Below, piece after piece: positions 61,351-64,000 of a stretch of DNA of 64,000 bases. The stretch is from Vreelandella piezotolerans. GTDB lineage: Bacteria; Pseudomonadota; Gammaproteobacteria; Pseudomonadales; Halomonadaceae. The stretch is from the NCBI RefSeq assembly GCF_012427705.1, contig NZ_CP048602.1:3782001-3846000 (forward strand), written 5' to 3'. Within the stretch, counting starts at the first letter, position 1, and each line of letters begins with the position of its first letter. Below the pieces are notes generated by a model. It searched no databases. It was not told the DNA's origin and saw only the letters and a list, made by a program, of their open reading frames with translations. Both the position numbers and the translations under genes were made by a program.

Positions 61351-62247
61351 ATGAGCAAATCCTGTGGTGGCGCCTGTGGCGGTGATGCAACGTCCGCAGC
61401 GGATACCGATATACAGGCCTCCTCCGAGGCGCCAGGGAGATGGGTCAGTGTTTATGCCGTGCCGAAAATGGACTGTCCATCAGAAGAACGAATGATTCGC
61501 CTAGCCCTGAACGGCTTTGAGGAGATTCGGGCGCTGTCCTTCGACTTGTCGAACCGCCGGCTGAAGGTCGTGCATGACGGCGAGGTCGAGCCCGTCACCT
61601 CGAAACTGAAGACCTTGGGGCTAGGCGCCTCGCTTCAGGAAACCGTCGCTGCAAATCCGGAGACCATCAAGGCCGCCGAGTTTTCGGCAGCTTCTGCTAA
61701 GCAAGAATCCGGGACCCTGCGCTGGTTGCTCGGCATCAATGCACTTCTGTTCGTGGTGGAAATGACAGCCGGTCTGATCGCCCAGTCCACCGGCCTGATT
61801 GGAGAATCCCTGGACAATTTTGCCGATGCGGCGGTGTACGGGCTTGCCCTTTATGCGGTTGGACATAGCGTGAAAATGCAGGTACGTGCCGCGCATCTTG
61901 CTGGTGTACTGCAACTGATCTTGGCTGTGGGCGTGCTCGTAGAGGTGGTGAGACGCTTTGTATTCGGTAGTGAGCCTGAATCGCTGGTGATGATGGCTAT
62001 CGCATTCGTCGCATTGATTGCCAATACCAGTTGTCTGCTGCTCATATCCAAACATCGGGAAGGCGGGGCGCACATGAAGGCAAGCTGGATATTCTCGGCC
62101 AACGACGTGGTGATCAACCTGGGGGTCATCACCGCCGGCGCCTTGGTCGCGTGGACCGGTTCCAATTATCCGGATCTGATTATCGGCACCATCGCGGGGG
62201 GCATTGTACTTAACGGTGCCAGACGCATTTTGGCGTTGAAGGGTTAA
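61351..62247 (+). CDS. cation diffusion facilitator (CDF) metal exporter with N-terminal metal-binding region
   Basis: A 298-residue CDF-type transporter starting at the ATG at 61351. The N terminus has a Cys/Gly cluster (SKSCGGACGG) and an HMA-like domain with the single-Cys motif MDCPSEE near 41. The membrane part has about six helices. Site-A aspartates are in GESLDNFADAAVYG (DxxxD), but the usual HxxxD in the fifth helix reads FSAND, so the His is missing, suggesting altered metal choice. No long C-terminal domain. CadR-type control suggests Cd, Pb or Zn as inducer. lspA begins four bases after its stop codon. Confidence 0.85.
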   Translation: MSKSCGGACGGDATSAADTDIQASSEAPGRWVSVYAVPKMDCPSEERMIRLALNGFEEIRALSFDLSNRRLKVVHDGEVEPVTSKLKTLGLGASLQETVAANPETIKAAEFSAASAKQESGTLRWLLGINALLFVVEMTAGLIAQSTGLIGESLDNFADAAVYGLALYAVGHSVKMQVRAAHLAGVLQLILAVGVLVEVVRRFVFGSEPESLVMMAIAFVALIANTSCLLLISKHREGGAHMKASWIFSANDVVINLGVITAGALVAWTGSNYPDLIIGTIAGGIVLNGARRILALKG

Positions 62248-62250
62248 ATA

Positions 62251-62748
62251 ATGCTCATTATTGGCAAAAAGCTCTCGCCGTATGCCCTATTGTCCATATC
62301 GGGCCTGCTGGCAGCGTCTGATCAGGCTGTAAAGTGGCTGGTGCAGCAATCAATGGCCTATGGCGAGTATGTTTCGGTGACCCCGTTCTTTAACTGGGTG
62401 CACCTATGGAACACCGGTGCCGCATTCAGTCTTTTTGCGAATGGTGGAGGCTGGCAGCGCTACTTTTTTATCGGAATCGCGGTAGTGGTCTCGATTTTTC
62501 TGATCAAGCTGATCCTTGAAAATCGTCATAAAGGAGAAGCCATCGCTTACAGTCTTATCCTCGGTGGCGCCATGGGCAACCTGATTGACCGGGTCTTTCG
62601 CGGCTATGTTGTGGATTCCTTTGATTTCTATTGGCGAGACTGGCATTGGCCGGCCTTCAACCTGGCTGATATCGCGTTATTGGCAGGTGTCGTGGTATAC
62701 GCAGTGGCGCTATGGCGTGAGCGGCCTACATTTAAGCGCACTGAGTAA
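62251..62748 (+). CDS. lspA: signal peptidase II LspA (accessory copy in a metal operon)
   Basis: A 165-residue lipoprotein signal peptidase with four membrane helices. Conserved boxes NTGAAFSLF near residue 53, GGAMGNLIDRVFRGYVVDSFDFY near 108 (first catalytic Asp) and FNLADIALLAGV near 134 (second Asp) are intact, so it should be active. The main lspA is normally near ileS; this copy follows a CDF exporter. A similar arrangement is known in lead-resistance operons, where PbrC is an LspA homologue. Confidence 0.93.
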   Translation: MLIIGKKLSPYALLSISGLLAASDQAVKWLVQQSMAYGEYVSVTPFFNWVHLWNTGAAFSLFANGGGWQRYFFIGIAVVVSIFLIKLILENRHKGEAIAYSLILGGAMGNLIDRVFRGYVVDSFDFYWRDWHWPAFNLADIALLAGVVVYAVALWRERPTFKRTE

Positions 62749-62752
62749 CGCT

Positions 62753-64000
62753 ATGGATGTGGTCGATAAAGATAAAGAATATACGTTTTTTGCTGGGCGA
62801 CGCTCACCAATAGTCGATTGCGTTGTAGCGCTCGCCGCTGGGGTACTGACTACCTTGAGTGCCGCCCCTTTTTCCCTATGGTGGCTTGGCCCAGTGAGCG
62901 TGGCACTGGTCTATTGGAGAATAGCGTCGCTAACGCCCGCCATGGCCACCCTGCGAGGGTGGTGTTATGGGGTAGGCCTGTTCGGTTCAGGCACGTCGTG
63001 GGTCTTCGTTGCTATTCACGATTTCGGTGGCACCGGGGCCTTGGTGGCGATGTTCCTCACCACGCTATTTGTTAGCGTCCTGGCGCTCTTCTTTGCAGTC
63101 CCCTTTGGGCTCTATCGACGCATCACGGGGCCACGGTTCGCCTTTCTTAGCTTTGCCGGTATGTGGGTGGTGAGCGAATGGCTACGCACCTGGTTGCTCA
63201 CCGGCTTTCCCTGGTTATTGCTGGGCACCTCTCAGATAGATTCTCCACTAGCCCCATGGGCGCCCGTTGGTGGTGTGTACTTGCTGTCACTCATGACCGC
63301 GCTGACAGGTACGTTAGGGGTAGAGGTACTGCGTCGCCGCTGGATTTTCCTCGTCCCAATGGCCGCCCTGTGGATCGTTCCATTCCTATTGCCCGCCCAA
63401 TGGACAACCCCGGCTGGCAAGCCCATCCAGGTGGCATTGTTGCAAGGGAATCTTGATCAGCGCATTAAGTGGACTGCCCAAGGGCAGCGCGAAGCGATCA
63501 GTATCTACACGACGATGACACGGGTGCAAGCAAGGGATATCGACCTCATCGTTTGGCCTGAGGCAGCCCTTCCCATGCTTGAGCAGGAAGCACAGCAAAT
63601 ACTGGAACAAGTAGCGTCCGACCTGGGGCCTGACACCGCCTTGTTGACCGGCATTTTGCAACGCGACAGTGAAGGGCGCTCTTATAACAGCGTCATAGGG
63701 CTAAATGATGTGCAAGGCGAATACCAAAAAGCGCACTTAGTGCCCTTTGGCGAGTATTTGCCATTCCAAAGCCTCCTCGCTGACACCCTTGCTTTTTTCG
63801 ACTTGCCAACACCCCGGCTGACCCCTGGTTCAGACGTACAGGCTCCGTTACACGTGGCTGGAACCACCATTGGCAATGCTATCTGTTACGAGATCATTTT
63901 CGCCGACCATGTCGCCCAACAGGCGCGTAATGCCGAGCTGCTATTAACGGTTTCCAACGACACGTGGTTTGGGCGTTCCATTGGCCCACACCAACATCTT
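62753..64000 (+). CDS. lnt: apolipoprotein N-acyltransferase Lnt (accessory copy, cut by window end)
   Basis: Starts at ATG 62753, four bases after lspA, and is open to the last base, giving 416 codons without the C terminus. An N-terminal membrane domain of five or six helices (about 18-225) is followed by the nitrilase domain. The catalytic triad is present: Glu270 in WPEAALP, Lys326 in YQKAHLVPFGEYLPF and Cys378 in AICYEIIF, close to the E. coli positions 267, 335 and 387. VSNDTWFGRS follows. It would add the third acyl chain to lipoproteins. Finding it behind lspA in a metal operon is unusual. Confidence 0.92.
   Translation, partial: MDVVDKDKEYTFFAGRRSPIVDCVVALAAGVLTTLSAAPFSLWWLGPVSVALVYWRIASLTPAMATLRGWCYGVGLFGSGTSWVFVAIHDFGGTGALVAMFLTTLFVSVLALFFAVPFGLYRRITGPRFAFLSFAGMWVVSEWLRTWLLTGFPWLLLGTSQIDSPLAPWAPVGGVYLLSLMTALTGTLGVEVLRRRWIFLVPMAALWIVPFLLPAQWTTPAGKPIQVALLQGNLDQRIKWTAQGQREAISIYTTMTRVQARDIDLIVWPEAALPMLEQEAQQILEQVASDLGPDTALLTGILQRDSEGRSYNSVIGLNDVQGEYQKAHLVPFGEYLPFQSLLADTLAFFDLPTPRLTPGSDVQAPLHVAGTTIGNAICYEIIFADHVAQQARNAELLLTVSNDTWFGRSIGPHQHL

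Overview
The window reads as a chromosomal segment of a GC-rich, moderately halophilic gammaproteobacterium, most likely Halomonas or a close Halomonadaceae relative. This is an inference from protein style (acidic secreted proteins, HexR-like regulator, TRAP transport) and from gene order. From about 4.9 to 34 kb it keeps the order I remember for the Pseudomonas aeruginosa PAO1 PA5336-PA5369 neighbourhood: pst-phoU, phoR/phoB, ubiA/ubiC, rubredoxin reductase, HU, recG/oxyR, ridA, spoT, rpoZ, gmk. No rRNA, tRNA or CRISPR array was recognised.

0-4.7 kb: the end of a HexR-type RpiR regulator, uvrD with a LexA-like box, an orphan Tat-exported TRAP substrate-binding protein, and a YciA-like thioesterase. 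4.9-14.5 kb: phosphate block. pstS, pstC, pstA, pstB and phoU are on the plus strand and phoB-phoR on the minus strand. A Pho box lies between pstS and pstC, and two more lie upstream of phoB. cysZ and two small acidic secreted paralogues are placed inside the block. 14.5-18 kb: ubiA, ubiC, a rubredoxin reductase lacking its rubredoxin, HU, and a small coupled gene. 18-26.5 kb: an 8 kb block not in the Pseudomonas order, with a LysR regulator, aldehyde dehydrogenase, 3-hydroxyisobutyrate-dehydrogenase-like reductase, M20 amidohydrolase, a two-gene membrane transporter (DUF3100 type) and a YccS-like FUSC protein. 26.5-34.2 kb: recG-oxyR, an epimerase-like protein, ridA, spoT, rpoZ, gmk. 34.3-44.8 kb: ordinary accessory metabolism (extensin-like protein, glycine-zipper lipoprotein, MFS exporter, AlkA-like glycosylase, a Tat-exported molybdenum hydroxylase iorA-iorB with XdhC, pirin, histidine phosphatase, zinc alcohol dehydrogenase, Lrp regulator).

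44.9-64 kb looks like a genomic island or integrated element. It starts with an orphan HipB-like regulator and a convergent DUF3883 protein. Then comes an SOS/recombination module: umuDC behind a perfect LexA box, DUF932, ERF annealing protein, YqaJ exonuclease, and a short RadC. It continues with a minus-strand heavy-metal cluster: CopA-type ATPase with unusual HMA motifs, a Met/Gly-repeat Spy-like protein, an IS5-interrupted ferritin-like gene, an APC permease, an HMA-like protein and two DUF2933 proteins. It ends with a divergent cadR / CDF exporter / lspA / lnt operon, and lnt is cut by the window end. Three short AT-rich or decayed stretches (46.1-46.6, 52.2-52.9 and 60.2-60.8 kb) contain gene remnants and separate the modules.

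Working together, the core part senses and imports phosphate (PstSCAB-PhoU-PhoRB), makes ubiquinone precursors, and handles stringent and oxidative stress. The island adds metal export, periplasmic metal buffering, damage-induced mutagenesis and phage-type homologous recombination. All functions are inferred by reading the translated sequences; no database search was run.
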